From NCBI GenBank assembly GCA_032622095.1, contig CP136065.1:246697474-246761473 (forward strand): DNA of 64,000 nucleotides, in the 5' to 3' direction. This document shows, piece after piece, positions 1 through 13,320 of this stretch. Position 1 is the stretch's first letter. Each line of letters begins with the position of its first letter. The notes below the pieces were generated by a model. It had not been told where the DNA came from and searched no databases. It was given only the letters and a program-made list of their open reading frames with translations. Position numbers and translations under genes: made by a program. The DNA comes from Siphonodentalium dalli (lineage: Eukaryota > Mollusca > Scaphopoda > Gadilida > Siphonodentaliidae).

Positions 1-772
1 CCGTGGACACTTTACGCATGGTGCGATAACTCAAATATTTTCTATCCGATCGGAACTAAATTTTGTATATGAGTTTCTCAGACTGAAATACAGATCGAGT
101 TCGAATATGGGTTTGATCCGAGTTTTTTTTAACGGAGTTATGACCCTTTTTCAACTTCGAATTCACGCATGCTGTCATAACTCAAACAATTTTTATCTGA
201 TCGGAACCAAACTTGGTATGCGAGTTTCAGAGCCCAAAATACAGATCGAGTTCGAATATGGGTTTGATCCGAGTTTTTTTTACGGAGTTATGGCCCTTTT
301 TCGACTTCGAATTCACGCATGCTGTCATAACTCAAACAATTTTTATCTGATCAGAACCAAATTTGGTATGCAAGTTTCAGAGCCCAAAATACAGATCGAG
401 TTCGAATATGGGTTTGATCCGAGTTTTTTTTACGGAGTTATGGCCCTTTTTCGACTTAGAATTCATGGATGCTACGATAACTAAAAAAAAATTTATCTCA
501 TAAGAACCAAATTTGGTATGTGAGTTTCTCTATCTAAAATACAATTCGAGTTCGAATATGGGTTTGATCAGATTATTTTTAATGGAGTTATGGCCCTTTG
601 ATATAGAATTCATCCATGCTTCGATAGCTCAACCAGTTATCGTCTGATAGGAACCAAATTTGGTATGTGAGTTTCTCAACTCAAAATACAGATCAAGTTT
701 GAATATGGGTTATATCCTGTTTTTTATACCAGAGTTATGGCCCTTTTTAACTAAGGATTGAACAGATTCGAT
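1..772 (+). repeat. 150-bp 'atggccc' tandem repeat (family R1)
   Basis: About five units repeat with a spacing of 150 bases, judged from ggagtta boundaries at 133, 283, 433 and 583. Each unit carries an ATGGCCCTTTTT block, a GAATTCA block, a GATCGGAACCAAATTTGG block and CAGATCGAGTTCGAATATGG. The last unit (650-772) is diverged. The same family recurs at 16241-16870 and, inverted, at 43840-44245. Short reading frames here are by-products of the repeat. Confidence 0.9.
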
Positions 773-2739
773 ATTTTTATGCTTATCATGTAGAACCATA
801 GCAGCTAACCCCTGTGATATCAGTTAGCACAGAGAGAGAGAGAGAATAGATTAACTTGTATTATTGGAAATTAGAGTTATTTTTAGCCATCATATTGTCA
901 AGGCACAGTGGAAGCTGTAATTGGACAGAGAACCATCTGTTGTTTATTGTATTTCCATACAGCTCTCTGGTTTAGGATATCAATGCAGTGTTCCAGTGAC
1001 ATACCTGTACCTAATTTTATTGAGTTAAAATTGTTAACCCTTGTCATCAATTTAATGCTTTTGTATATTTTTCATGTAATCATTCTCCTATTATATCCCT
1101 TTCACTTGTATGGATTTTTGTGGTTAAAATGAACCCTTTATTCTCAACATTCCTTATACTTAGCAGAAATACCTTTCATCTGATATATCTCATTTTATTG
1201 AGATGTATGTAAATTTTGTATGTGAATTTCTCAGCCCAAAATACAGATAGATTTCGAATTTGGGTTTGATCCATTTTTTTATATTTTAAACAGAGTTATG
1301 GCTTATGGATTTTCGTGTCAGAACTGAAAATAGCTGATCACTATCGCCAAGGTATGGGTTAAACATCTGCCGATCGTGATCGGCCTCTCGTTGTAACTAG
1401 TATTCATAATTTTTTAATACATGTATTTCTAGTTATCAAAAATCAATCAATCAATAACTCAGTTCCCTTAGGAAATGTTCAAATAATATGTTCAACAACC
1501 GACCATCTGAACATTTCCCACCATATAATATAAATTCTTCTGCATCTGTATTAGCTTTTGATCTGTCTTCCGTCTGCTTTTATTACCTGTACATCCCTCC
1601 AAATGAATAATAGACCATTCGAATGTATACTTTTCTAACTGGTTGAGAGAATACATTTAGTATAGAAAGGATTGAACGGTGTTTCTATTCTATTCGTCTA
1701 TTCGCATGGTTTACAAACAAAGAATAGACCATCCCATTGTATACTCTGAGAACTGAATTGGTGAATCCATTCCAAAATAAACAATTGAAGAGATACTGCT
1801 TCATTTGATTTCCAGCCATATTCCATCATATTGTTCCAATGGTTAAACAGTGCATGCTATTGATATTGCCTGCTGGCACACTACAAATTGTTTCAGAATG
1901 GGGCAAGTCTGACACTCCTAATTGTTTGGTAAGGGAGTCTTGTTAATGAAGAATGATACCGTTCTATGTCATTCCATGTTATAACCAGCGTGAGACACCC
2001 GGCTAAATCATACTTCTGTATTTCGCTATTAGCTGCCAAACTGTAGGCTTGGTATCACTTCAACCAGATTCCACATCTGGTGTACAATTTATGAAGTCTG
2101 ACCTTTCTGCACTAGTGCTAGTAGTTGGCGAGTTATTGGTAATAATATATCAGTCAAACTCACCACATGGTGCAGAATACAAACAGAAGGCCACAAGAGG
2201 TGGGACCGGGCTAAAGACTACTAGTTTAATTATACAAAGTTTCAAATACACTACCCCCCCCCCCAACTAAAACCCCAAAAACAACCCATCCTGCAACCAG
2301 TCAAAAGGCTCCAGTGTTGCACCTCTATTTGGATACAGATAGTAGAACTATGTGAAATTCCAGTTAGTTTAAACATATTTATTTGTCTAATTTTATGAAA
2401 CATGTTATATAACCTAAACAATTATATACAGACAATGGGATTGGAGGACAAGTGCTTGTCTCACTTATGGGTACACCCTCTCCCATAAATTCCAATTGCA
2501 TCATTTAATTTTGGTAAAATTTTTATAGAACACGAATAATAAAAATTCAACCGAGCTCCCGATGGTTGGATGTCTTCCAATCGGGAACTTAACGTACAGT
2601 CACAAGTTTGATTAAAAATTGAAAAATATTTAACCCGTGATCTTATAGAATATATACCATAAATATTGGTATAAAAATTGAAATATATGAACAACTTTAA
2701 AATATTTTTCAGTTTGAAATGCTCCCCTCTCCCCTTAAT
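773..2739. other. Non-coding stretch with decayed repeats
   Basis: No gene is recognised. It holds a short (AG)n run at 831-845, a decayed R1 unit at 1200-1310, the 52-bp island at 1341-1392 and a C-run near 2256-2265. The rest looks like unique AT-rich intergenic or intronic DNA. Confidence 0.6.
1341..1392 (+). repeat. 52-bp island with 16-bp palindrome, copy 1
   Basis: The segment starts CTATCGCCAAGG and ends GGCCTCTCGTT. It contains the inverted repeat GCCGATC-GT-GATCGGC. It is identical over 52 bases to 18861-18912 and to the reverse complement of 42189-42240, while sequence outside these borders differs in all three places. Confidence 0.9.
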
Positions 2740-4183
2740 GAGTTGTAACATAGCATGCAATGAACCAGGAAGACTTACTCATATCTGCACTGCTGCTGGA
2801 GAGTTACTTATGGAGGAAATATACCTTGCACTTGCAGTGCAGGCTGGGCATTATTAAAATGCACATGAGACAATTCAGTCAATGGGCAGGATACTCAATC
2901 TATCCCCAACCCTTCTGAATAGCAACAAATATTACATGCAACGAACCAGGAAAATGTACTCTTATCGGCATTACAGCTGAAGAGTACACAGGTTCTCATA
3001 GAGGAAACGCACCTTGTACAGGGCAGACTGGGCATTAAATACACATGAGACAATTCAGTCAATGGTGGGATACTCCATCTGACCCCCTCCCCTCCTGAGT
3101 AGTAACAAATCATTGCATGCAATGAACCAGGAAAATGTACTATCGGCATTATAGCTAAAGAGTACACTGGTTCTCATAGAGGAAACGCACCTTGTACAGT
3201 GCAAACTGGGCATTAAATGCACATGAGTCAATTCAGTCAATGGTGGGATACTCCATCTGACCCCCTCCCCTCCTGAGTAGTAACAAATCATTGTATGCAA
3301 TGAACCAGGAAATCATATTCCTATGCTACGCTATAGCCTACAGTTAAAGAGTACACAATCAGCCAATGGGTGGTATACCCCATCTAACCACCACCCTCCT
3401 GAGTTGTAACAAATCATTGCATACAATGAACCAGGAAATCATATTCGTACGAGGTACGCTATGCTACAGCCTACAGTTAAAGAGTGCACAATCAGTCAAT
3501 GGGCAGGAAAAACCCCATCTAACCCCCACCCTCCTGAGTTGTAACAAATCATTGCATACAATGAACCAGGAAATCATATTCCTACGCTATGCTATACAGC
3601 CTACAGTTAAAGAGTACACAATCAGCCAATGGGCGGTATACCCCATCTAACCCCCACCCTCCTGAGTAGTAACAAATCATTGCATGCAATGAACCAGGAA
3701 ATCATATTCCTACGCTATGCTATACAGCCTACAGTTAAAGAGTACACAATCAGCCAATGTGCGGTATACCCCATCTAACCCCCACCCTCCTGAGTAGTAA
3801 CAAATCATTGCATGCTATGAACCAGGAAAATGTACTCTTATCGGCATTTACAGCTAAAGAGTACACTGGTTCTCATGGAGGAAATGACCTTGAACAGGGC
3901 AGGCTGGGCATTAAATGCACATGAGACACATTAAGTCGATGAACAGGATACTCCATCTAACCCCCACCCTCCTGAGTAGTAACAAATCATTGCATGCAAT
4001 GAACCAGGAAATCATATTCCTACGCTATGCTACAGTTAAAGATTACACATGTTCTCATGGAGGAAATGCACCTTGTACAGTGTATGCTGGGCATTAAATG
4101 CACATGAGACAATTCATGCAATGGGCGGGATACTCAATCTGATTCCCTCCCCTCCTGAGTAGTAACAAATCATTACATGCTAT
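2740..4183 (+). repeat. Tandem array of 182-bp and 130-bp units (family R3), left part
   Basis: The marker TAGTAACAAATCATT recurs near 3100, 3282, 3408, 3540, 3668, 3798, 3979 and 4161. Spacings are about 182 or about 130 bases. The short units lack the segment containing GGAAATGCACCTTGTACAGG. The array stops abruptly at the target duplication of the inserted hAT-like element and resumes at 6647. Confidence 0.9.
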
Positions 4184-6646
4184 TAGTGATGTTCCGATAA
4201 TCGGAATCGGAATCGGCCATCGGCCGATAATAGCCCATCGGAAATTAATCGTACCTCGCAGTTGTACATCGGCTTTTACCGATTGTCAAAATAAATAAAA
4301 ACGTTCTAGTATCTAAGCGCAATGTGCACGCTTTAATAAACATACGCAATACAACTGTAGTATTGAATGTAAAACGCAGTTGTAACAGCCTAAAAAGAAG
4401 CCATTGGCATCATCAAAGCAGTCTGATATGATGATATATTATAAGAATGGCAATACACATGCCCGACATCCCGTGTAATATGAAGTTATTGGTTCAATCG
4501 CGTTGACACGAAATAGATTCAAAGAAAGCTTTAATTAAAAAGCTGACCTGATTACAGTGAGGCTTCCTCTAGAGCACGTGTCATGACTCATGTGACGTCA
4601 CATGCTATGTCAATAACTTGAAGCACACACTGAATGAATTAATACAGTTGTTATCAGAACTGTATTCAATAACGATCAACATTAGTAGGGGCATAATTAG
4701 CTTTTTCGTCTGTACAACGTATGCTATGAAATACGCTTAGCTCCACGTTGAACTTGCGAAACAAAAATTGAGCAGGCGGAACTATAAAAGCTTCCGAGTT
4801 GTTAAAAGATAAAAGGTGTGACCAATGGAAACTTGGGAAATCTCAGACAAATATGACAGCAATTATTATCCATCAATCAAAATTTAGTTAATAATCATCG
4901 CCATTCCTAGTCCAAGTCTTCTTGTACTAAAACCAGCTAAGATATTGGGATGGCGATGCTGGCGTTTAGTCCAAGACCGCCCTATATGCTCGCTTATGAC
5001 ACGGCTTAAGCGTTAGTGACCCGCTCAAATAAAACCACAATTATATGAAATAAAATATCACAATTGCGACAATAAACGGATATTTTCCGCAGAAGACATG
5101 CTATTTTATCTGAAACCCACATCAGTTGTGAATTTAAAACGGTAATTTAATGCGAAAAGAGACATTTACCTCAATGTTTACAATTTTTTAAAAGTATGCG
5201 AACTCGGTTGACCTCGCGAACTGTGTTCGGCATTTTCCGTTGAAAATATTCCGTAGATTTTGGACAACAACGCAAATTACGAAGAATTCTCCATTGTAAT
5301 CGTAATTATGTGTGTCAATAAATAAAATAATAAATAGATTAATTAAACATTGAAGATATAAATGTAATACATTAAATAAATTACGGGGAATTACAACCCT
5401 CTCAAAGTTTAAAACAGTGTAAACACAACGAGTATTAGAATAAATAATATGGTGCTACATTTCCCACATTTGGTGGACTTCGGCGAAATTAAGATATATA
5501 CTAAGCGAACAGAGCAATATACTGCTCTTGTTAAGCACACACAAAATCAAACAAAATTTGTATAAATTTTTAACCTTAAGTTTGAAAAGTCCCACTAAAA
5601 CGGAAGAACTATATTTCGAAACTGTGTGATTCGGTTCTCCAATTATTTTATCAACACAAAAGTCAAAATGCACATGGATGAAAATCACACGGATGGAAAG
5701 TCAGACACAAGAGTTCTAATTTGCTCCAATTTTGACAAGTTGCTTGCGAAAATTGTCAACAAAACTACCGTTCTGATCCTCCATTATGTCATTAAGTTTT
5801 TAGTGCGGGAATTGTTCTGAAAGCACATAGAAAACTGGACTTTCGGGCGATCGGTTTTCGCCATTTTTGTTCGGAAAACCCGCGCTATATATAGAAACGG
5901 AAAGTAGAATTCTCAGAACAAACAGCGGATTATGCCGAACTTATTCGGACCACTTCGGCTTTCGGTTAAAACGTAAACAAACAGAGAAACAAATCGATGT
6001 TTATGGCAATCAACCGGAATATTCTATGTGTAATTTAACATTAAAGTTAGATTATTATACACCATTGTGACCATAAGATGTAAGCCTTTCCGATGTATAT
6101 AGCATCATGTATTGATTTGCTAGGTAAATCGAGTAAAATACACCACAGATTCCCGCCACAGATCGTGGGCGTAAGTCGTGTGGTAGGATTGGTATGCAAG
6201 CGGGCTTGGACTAAACGCCAGCATCGCCATCCCAATATCTTAGCTGGTTTTAGTACAAGAAGACTTGGACTACGCCATTCCATACATTGTTGCAACTTAC
6301 AAGTATTCAATCAAGACTTTTACTCCGCATGCAAGTGTTCCACACATGGTCATAACGTTACTCTGAGTCGGCACTTTTGATCTCTTTGTCAAAACAACTA
6401 CCGGTATACATCAAAGGAAGCACACAACCGACGTCGGCATAAATACCGTCACGACAGTGTGTATATATTTCTTTGATGTATTTGGCTTTGAAACTATGCG
6501 GGATATGGAGTGCATTGGGTGTATATAAGTCCATTATAGGAACAAACGCACAATATATATAAACATCGGAATTGGAAATCGGCCGATTGTGCCTCCAGTT
6601 ATCGAAAATCGGTCCGATAAGCTTTTTCATTATCGGAACATCACTA
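4184..6646. mobile_element. hAT-like non-autonomous DNA transposon inserted in R3 array
   Basis: The element begins TAGTGATGTTCCGATAA and ends with its inverted copy TTATCGGAACATCACTA. Both ends are bordered by the same 8-bp target duplication CATGCTAT (4176-4183 and 6647-6654), and the host array continues in register on both sides. Eight-base duplications and TAGTGATG-like ends are typical of hAT elements. Inside, a ~90-bp inverted repeat pairs 4896-4982 with 6195-6285 (shared core CCAGCATCGCCATCCCAATA). No transposase reading frame is visible, so this appears to be a non-autonomous derivative. Reading frames of 60-95 codons inside show no recognisable domain. Confidence 0.9.
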
Positions 6647-7145
6647 CATGCTATGAACCAGGAAAATGTACTCTTATCGGCATTACAGCTAAAGAGTACA
6701 CAGGTTCTCATGGAGGAAATGCACCTTGTACAGGGCAGACTGGGCGTTAAATGTACATGAGACTATTCATGCAATGGGCAGGATACTCAATCTGATCCCC
6801 TCCCCTCCTGAGTAGTAACAAATCATTACATGCAATGAACCAGGAAAACATACTTCTACACTACGCTACAGTTAAAGAATACACAGGTTCTCATGGAGGA
6901 AATGCACCTTGAACAGGGCAGGCTGGGCATTAAATGTACATGAGACTATTCATGCAATGGGCAGGATACCCCATCTAACCCCCACCCTCCTGAGTAGTAA
7001 CAAATCATTACATGCAATGAACCAGGAAAACATACTTCTACACTACGCTACAGTTAAAGAATACACAGGTTCTCATGGAGGAAATGCACCTTGTACAGGG
7101 CAGGCTGGGCATTAAATGCACATGAGACACATTAAGTCTGGCATG
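6647..7145 (+). repeat. R3 tandem array, right part
   Basis: It resumes with GAACCAGGAAAATGTACTC directly after the CATGCTAT duplication. It carries about three 182-bp units, with markers near 6813 and 6998, and ends around 7137. Confidence 0.9.
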
Positions 7146-7670
7146 ATTAATCATATAGTTGATTGGTAGTCAAACACAATTATTTGCAGTCATCCATACT
7201 CGATTATTTGCCATAAGTCATCTTGGAAATCAATAAACACCATCATAAATTAAGCCATGATATTAAAATATGTGCGCAATAATTGCACAATCTGAAACAC
7301 ATATGCTAATCTATTCACTTATGTGACACAGACTGTCATACCATGTATGGTAATACTGACATCAGCATCAACCATCTGTCTTTTGTCTGTCCATCCGTCT
7401 GTTCATCTGCAGACAGATGCTGTCCGATGCGATAACTTGAGTAATTGTCATCAGGTCATGATAATATTTTATGTGCAGGTTTATGACCCATCACTTTATA
7501 GTATTTGCTATCGTTCAGTTTAGAAAATATTGACCCTTCCAATCTGTCCCATAGACATGTGCTATGTGATGCAATAACTCGGATAATTTTTACTCATTCA
7601 AATCCTGTTGAAATTTCATTACAGGGTTTTAGATGGCACACTCCTCATCAGTATAGTTTTTAGTATCTTT
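7146..7670. other. Intergenic or intronic DNA with old R1-related sequence
   Basis: No gene is seen. Segments such as CTCCTCATCAGTATAG and 'TTTTTAGTATCTTTCC' are shared with 8820-8880 and with 16960-17170, so the stretch is an ancient dispersed repeat. The second hAT-like element is inserted at its right border. Confidence 0.6.
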
Positions 7671-7678
7671 CCATTGAT

Positions 7679-8615
7679 CAGTGTTCACGCTGGACCGAAA
7701 AATTTTGTGGCCAAAAGTTTAGCCAAATGAAAATTTTATTAGCCAAATGAAAAAAACTTTGGCCAAATGGTTTTTGGCCAAATTAAAAAAACTTTGGCCA
7801 AATAAATCCTAATTTTCTGGGCGGTTCACAATTAATGACTAAAATATTTGTTTTAAACTTTATTTGTTACTCAGAATAAAAACATAATTAAAACAACACA
7901 AACACAACTTTAAAAACAATATTATACGAACATAGGTATCACACAGGCAGATCAATTCATAAAACATTAATATAGAATACGGATATCGCAAACATGAAAC
8001 TAAAATTTGATATAATTATAATCACACAAATCCGCTATTGTAATAACTCTTATGTCGTTGACAACACGACGATCGCTAACTATTGCTTATTATAGTAAGG
8101 TGATAACTATTGAATACCAGGTTATTAGACGGGACGCAGTTAATGACACATTACGTAACCATTGAGTTAAGAACTGCTCGTCTGTAAGGAACAAAGCATT
8201 TAGGTAATTTATCTAAATTATCTTACAGACTGCCTAATCAACAAAAAATTACATAACCAGAATACAGCTTAAGCGTTTTGACGATTAGGCTGGTTAAATG
8301 TTAGAGCTTACTCGTGAAGTTTGATCATGTGCAGTTTCAATGTGTAATGTTCCCTTTGTACAGCCGTCACAATTCAATCAACGACACCGTTACGGTACGA
8401 TATTTCCGTGGTATGAAATACTTTCGTCGCCTAATTTCGTCTTGAATGTCGATCTATTCAGCGTTTTTTTAGTTAGCTTTCCGACTCCAATCTTTCTGTC
8501 TCCATTTGAGGTAAAAAAAAGTTTAGCCAAAAGTTTAGCCAAATGAAATTTTAATTAGCCAAATTCGAAAAAGATTGGCCATTGGCTAATTTGGCTACCG
8601 ACAGCGCGAACCCTG
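7679..8615. mobile_element. hAT-like MITE, 937 bp
   Basis: The left end CAGTGTTCACGCTG matches the inverse of the right end CAGCGCGAACCCTG with two mismatches. The flanks carry an exact 8-bp duplication, CCATTGAT, at 7671-7678 and 8616-8623. Subterminal TTGGCCAAAT/TAGCCAAATG words repeat at both ends (7710-7800 and 8520-8600). No transposase is visible. The empty-site context, with TTTCCATTGATCTGC joined, resembles the old repeat at 18277-18290. Confidence 0.85.
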
Positions 8616-8623
8616 CCATTGAT

Positions 8624-9514
8624 CTGCTTAGAAAAAATCAACCGGTCCCACCCATTCCATATCCCAAATGGTGACGTCAACTACTGTTTAAAAATCTTGT
8701 GATAAACATGTGTCACCAAGAGGTGGGATGGACCCACACCTATATACTCACTCAAAGAACAGAGGTCGGGCGACGATGTATCCTGTCATGTGGCTCATAG
8801 AACGTGTAAAGGTTCATTACAGTGTTTTAGATTGCACACTCCTCATCAGTATATGATTGTGTAATTGTTTCATATTTTTAGTACACGTGTCGATGACTTC
8901 GGCATAAATCAAAGCGGTGTAATGATAAGAGTGTCAAACCTTGTGACCCATTTTCCACTGCCTGGAAAACAGTCGCCGCTATGCCGCTAATCTAAGTGGA
9001 TATAATCCGCATGAATCCATAGCGAATAGCATATTGTTCGTCAACTCCATGTTTATTTACTAGGCCTGCACGAGCAAGCCATTGTTGAGGAATCCGTTCA
9101 TGGAAATATCACTCGGATGACACTCGCTTTTTTATTGACTGGCGTAAATAAGTTTTGACTTGCATCATTTTTTTTAGACTCGGTCGGGCGACCCAAACAC
9201 AATTTTTTTTTTTTTAGGCCTCATCAATTTTTGTCGATTAATTTATATCTTCAGGGCTCTATTGAGTTACATATACACATGCTATCTAAATCAATACTTC
9301 ATCTTGTCATTCTCATATTATTCTATCACTGCCTTTAGTCATCTAAATCCACAAGATGTGATGTCAGGATGTGATGGAGTGTTTAATTGGAATATAAATT
9401 GCATAATTGACCCAATTGGCAGTTGGCCAGTCACCAGAATAAACAGGATTTAGTGTAACACAGACAGTTGCAAATTGTGATGTATCTGTCTATTTATGAC
9501 ATATGTGTAATCTT
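8624..9514. other. Non-coding stretch
   Basis: No gene or clear element is seen. It includes a repeat word shared with 7620-7660 (CACACTCCTCATCAGTATA) and a T-rich run near 9208. Confidence 0.5.
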
Positions 9515-10029
9515 TTAACCTTTCCCTGTGCCAATGCATTCTCTTATATATGCAAGTCTCCCATAAGGAGCCTCGCATATATAAGAGAATGCATTGGCCT
9601 AACAATATTTACCTTGACCATGTCAGCCAGTGCATTCTCTTATACATGTATATGTGAGGCTCCCTATGGGTGACTCGCATATATCAGAGAATTCACTGGC
9701 ACAGGACCTTTAACCCTTTCAGTGCCAAGTCTGATTTTTGTATCAACCCATATTTCCTTGATAATTTTTCAAATTTATTGATTATAATAATGTGATACAT
9801 TGATGGAAAAAGCTCTAAGATTTCCTTGATAATTTTTCAAATTTATTGATTATAATAATGTGATACATTGATGGAAAGAGCTCTTAGAGCTCTTTCCATC
9901 AATGTATCACATTATTATAATCAATAAATTTGAAAAATTATCAAGGAAATATGGGTTGATACAAAAATTGGACTTGGCACTGAAAGGGTTAATGCTGCAC
10001 CAGCACAGCTCCCGCCATGAACAGGTTAA
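9515..10029. mobile_element. TTAA foldback MITE, family C, copy 1 (interrupted)
   Basis: It is bounded by TTAA at 9515 and 10026. The left half has two hairpin cassettes around 9528-9600 and 9620-9700. The family-C right end (TGCTGCACCAGCACAGCTCC...GGTTAA) appears only after 9993, because a family-D element (9710-9992) sits at the internal TTAA. Confidence 0.85.
9710..9992. mobile_element. TTAA foldback MITE, family D, copy 1
   Basis: Its ends are TTAACCCTTTCAGTGCCAAG and the inverse CTTGGCACTGAAAGGGTTAA. The arms fold back over about 90 bases around AGAGCTCTTAGAGCTCT near 9885. The left arm carries an extra direct repeat (9761-9816 repeated at 9826-9878). It is inserted at the TTAA of family-C copy 1. 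Confidence 0.9.
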
Positions 10030-11089
10030 TGTGTAATGAAAATCTACACAAAACTGCAGTGAAAAAAAAAACAGTGGAACGATCTCTTTGTTATTCAACT
10101 CATCTGAATGATTTGCTGTATAATTGTCCATGCTGAATCAGTTTGAACTCATCTTAGATTTCCTGAAAACTAGGCCCACATCAAAGCATAAAAGATGTTT
10201 AATGTTATACTGCACAATGATATCCAGTTACACTTTTAAAACTATTTCTTTCTCTTTATCTATTCCATCCTTCTATGTTCTATCTGTAATTAACCTCAGA
10301 CATCTTCATCTCAAGTCACGGAATTCCACACCATCATTGTATCCTCACTTCTCTTATGATATCTCTGTCAACATTGTTGTGAAATGTAATGCAGTTGACA
10401 CCCAACACACCTTAAAATTGCTATGTTATCTATGAATATTACAAATAATACCCTTGAAACTAAATCCAAAATATTTTATTCAATTACGTCATCAAATATT
10501 CCAATTTAGAGTTGAATAGAAGCATTTACTTTGTTCATAATTACTATCAAGTGAATGTTCTGCACTTTGTATCAAGTTGAATTACGACATGGTGTTGGCC
10601 AGAGGGTATTGCATGTGAGAGTGGGTGTTTCCATTGGAATTTCCAGCTGCACCCCCACCCTCCTAGAACCAGACTGCAATTTCCAGTGCAAATACCCCCT
10701 CCCCCATTTGTAGTTTTTCAATCTGGTACCTAAATCTTTTCAAAACACCCCTCTCCTATGGTTGGAAAATGTGCAACTGATGGTCTATTCAGTACACAAA
10801 ATTCACAATTATGACTTTTGGTCTAAAACCAACAAATTATACACTTAAAATAGTTGGAGAATCAAACAATCAGAACAATTTCCACCTATTTTTTGTTGAA
10901 ATTTCCAACTAATGTTGATTTAGACATGAAATTTCCAACTGTTGACAAATATTAAACTTGTTTCTTTCAAATGGCACTTTTAATTTTAAAAGTGTTATTT
11001 TAAACCCTAGATTCTAAATCAAAAGTAAAATAAGTTTTGCTATAATCAACCTGGAGCCCTAAATACATCTTAACCTCAAGAAATAAAAT
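10030..11089. repeat. Left flank of minisatellite, duplicated at 13321-14409
   Basis: Blocks such as GACACCCAACACACCTT, GAATATTACAAATAAT and AATGTTGATTTAGACATG are present here and again at 13355-13700 and 14140-14400. Several hundred bases flanking the minisatellite were therefore duplicated with it. No gene is recognised. Confidence 0.7.
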
Positions 11090-13320
11090 TCCACACCATC
11101 ACTGTATCCTCAGACGCCCTGAACCTCAAGTCACCGAATTCTACACCATCACCATATCCTTACTTCATTTAACCTCAGACACCCTGAACCTCACTCAAGT
11201 CACTGAATTCCACATTATCACCATATCCTTACTTCATTTAACCTCAGACACCCTGAACCTCACTCAAGTCACAGAATTCCACACCATCACCATATCCTTA
11301 CTTCATTTAACCTCAGACACCCTGAACCTCACTCAAGTCACCGAATTCCACATTATCACCATATCCTTACTTCATTTAACCTCAGACACCCTGAACCTCA
11401 CTCAAGTCACCGAATTCCACATTATCACCATATCCTTACTTCATTTAACCTCAGACACCCTGAACCTCACTCAAGTCACCGAATTCCACATTATCACCAT
11501 ATCCTTACTTCATTTAACCTCAGACACCCTGAACCTCACTCAATTCACCGAATTCCACATTATCACCATATCCTTACTTCATTTAACCTCAGACACCCTG
11601 AACCTCACTCAAGTCACCGAATTCCACATTATCACCATATCCTTACTTCATTTAACCTCAGACACCCTGAACCTCACTCAAGTCACCGAATTCCACATTA
11701 TCACCATATCCTTACTTCATTTAACCTCAGACACCCAGAACCTCACTCAAGTCACCGAATTCCACATTATCACCATATCCTTACTTCATTTAACCTCAGA
11801 CACCCTGAACCTCACTCAAGTCACCGAATTCCACATTATCACCATATCCTTACTTCATTTAACCTCAGACACCCTGAACCTCACTCAAGTCACCGAATTC
11901 CACATTATCACCATATCCTTACTTCATTTAACCTCAGACACCCTGAACCTCACTCAAGTCACCGAATTCCACACCATCACCATATCCTTACTTCATTTAA
12001 CCTCAGATGCCCTGAACCTCCAGTCACTGAATTCCACACCATCACCATATCCTTACTTCATTTAACCTCAGATGCCCTGAACCTCCAGTCACTGAATTCC
12101 ACACCATCACCATATCCTTACTTCATTTAACCTCAGATGCCCTGAACCTCCAGTCACTGAATTCCACACCATCACCATATCCTTACTTCATTTAACCTCA
12201 GATGCCCTGAACCTCCAGTCACTGAATTCCACATTATCACCATATCCTTACTTCATTTAACCTCAGATGCCCTGAACCTCCAGTCCCTGAATTCCACACC
12301 ATCACCATATCCTTACTTCATTTAACCTCAGATGCCCTGAACCTCCAGTCACTGAATTCCACATTATCACCATATCCTTACTTCATTTAACCTCAGACAC
12401 CCTGAACCTCACTCAAGTCACCGAATTCCACATTATCACCATATCCTTACTTCATTTAACCTCAGATGCCCTGAACCTCACTCAAGTCACCGAATTCCAC
12501 ATTATCACCATATCCTTACTTCATTTAACCTCAGACACCCTGAACCTCACTCAAGTCACCGAATTCCACATTATCACCATATCCTTACTTCATTTAACCT
12601 CAGACACCCTGAACCTCACTCAAGTCACCGAATTCCACACCATCACCATATCCTTACTTCATTTAACCTCAGATGCCCTGAACCTCCAGTCACTGAATTC
12701 CACACCATCACCATATCCTTACTTCATTTAACCTCAGATGCCCTGAACCTCCAGTCACTGAATTCCACACCATCACCATATCCTTACTTCATTTAACCTC
12801 AGATGCCCTGAACCTCCAGTCACTGAATTCCACACCATCACCATATCCTTACTTCATTTAACCTCAGATGCCCTGAACCTCCAGTCACTGAATTCCACAT
12901 TATCACCATATCCTTACTTCATTTAACCTCAGATGCCCTGAACCTCCAGTCACTGAATTCCACACCATCACCATATCCTTACTTCATTTAACCTCAGATG
13001 CCCTGAACCTCCAGTCACTGAATTCCACATTATCACCATATCCTTACTTCATTTAACCTCAGATGCCCTGAACCTCCAGTCACTGAATTCCACACCATCA
13101 CCATATCCTTACTTCATTTAACCTCAGATGCCCTGAACCTCCAGTCACTGAATTCCACATTATCACCATATCCTTACTTCATTTAACCTCAGACACCCTG
13201 AACCTCACTCAAGTCACCGAATTCCACATTATCACCATATCCTTACTTCATTTAACCTCAGATGCCCTGAACCTCACTCAAGTCACCGAATTCCACATTA
13301 TCACCATATCCTTACTTCCC
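11090..13320 (+). repeat. 65/69-bp minisatellite with alternating unit blocks
   Basis: The shared core is CATATCCTTACTTCATTTAA followed by CCTCAGA. Type A units (69 bp) contain ACCTCACTCAAGTCACCG. Type B units (65 bp) contain ACCTCCAGTCACTG. The order is A block (to ~12000), B block (~12000-12390), A block (~12390-12660), B block (~12660-13190), A block (to 13320). Roughly 33 units are present. The alternation indicates a higher-order duplication of A+B blocks. Confidence 0.95.

Noticed and set aside
11090-13320. CRISPR-like array of regular repeats
   Set aside because: Units are contiguous with no unique spacers, no cas genes are present, and the DNA is from an intron-bearing eukaryote.
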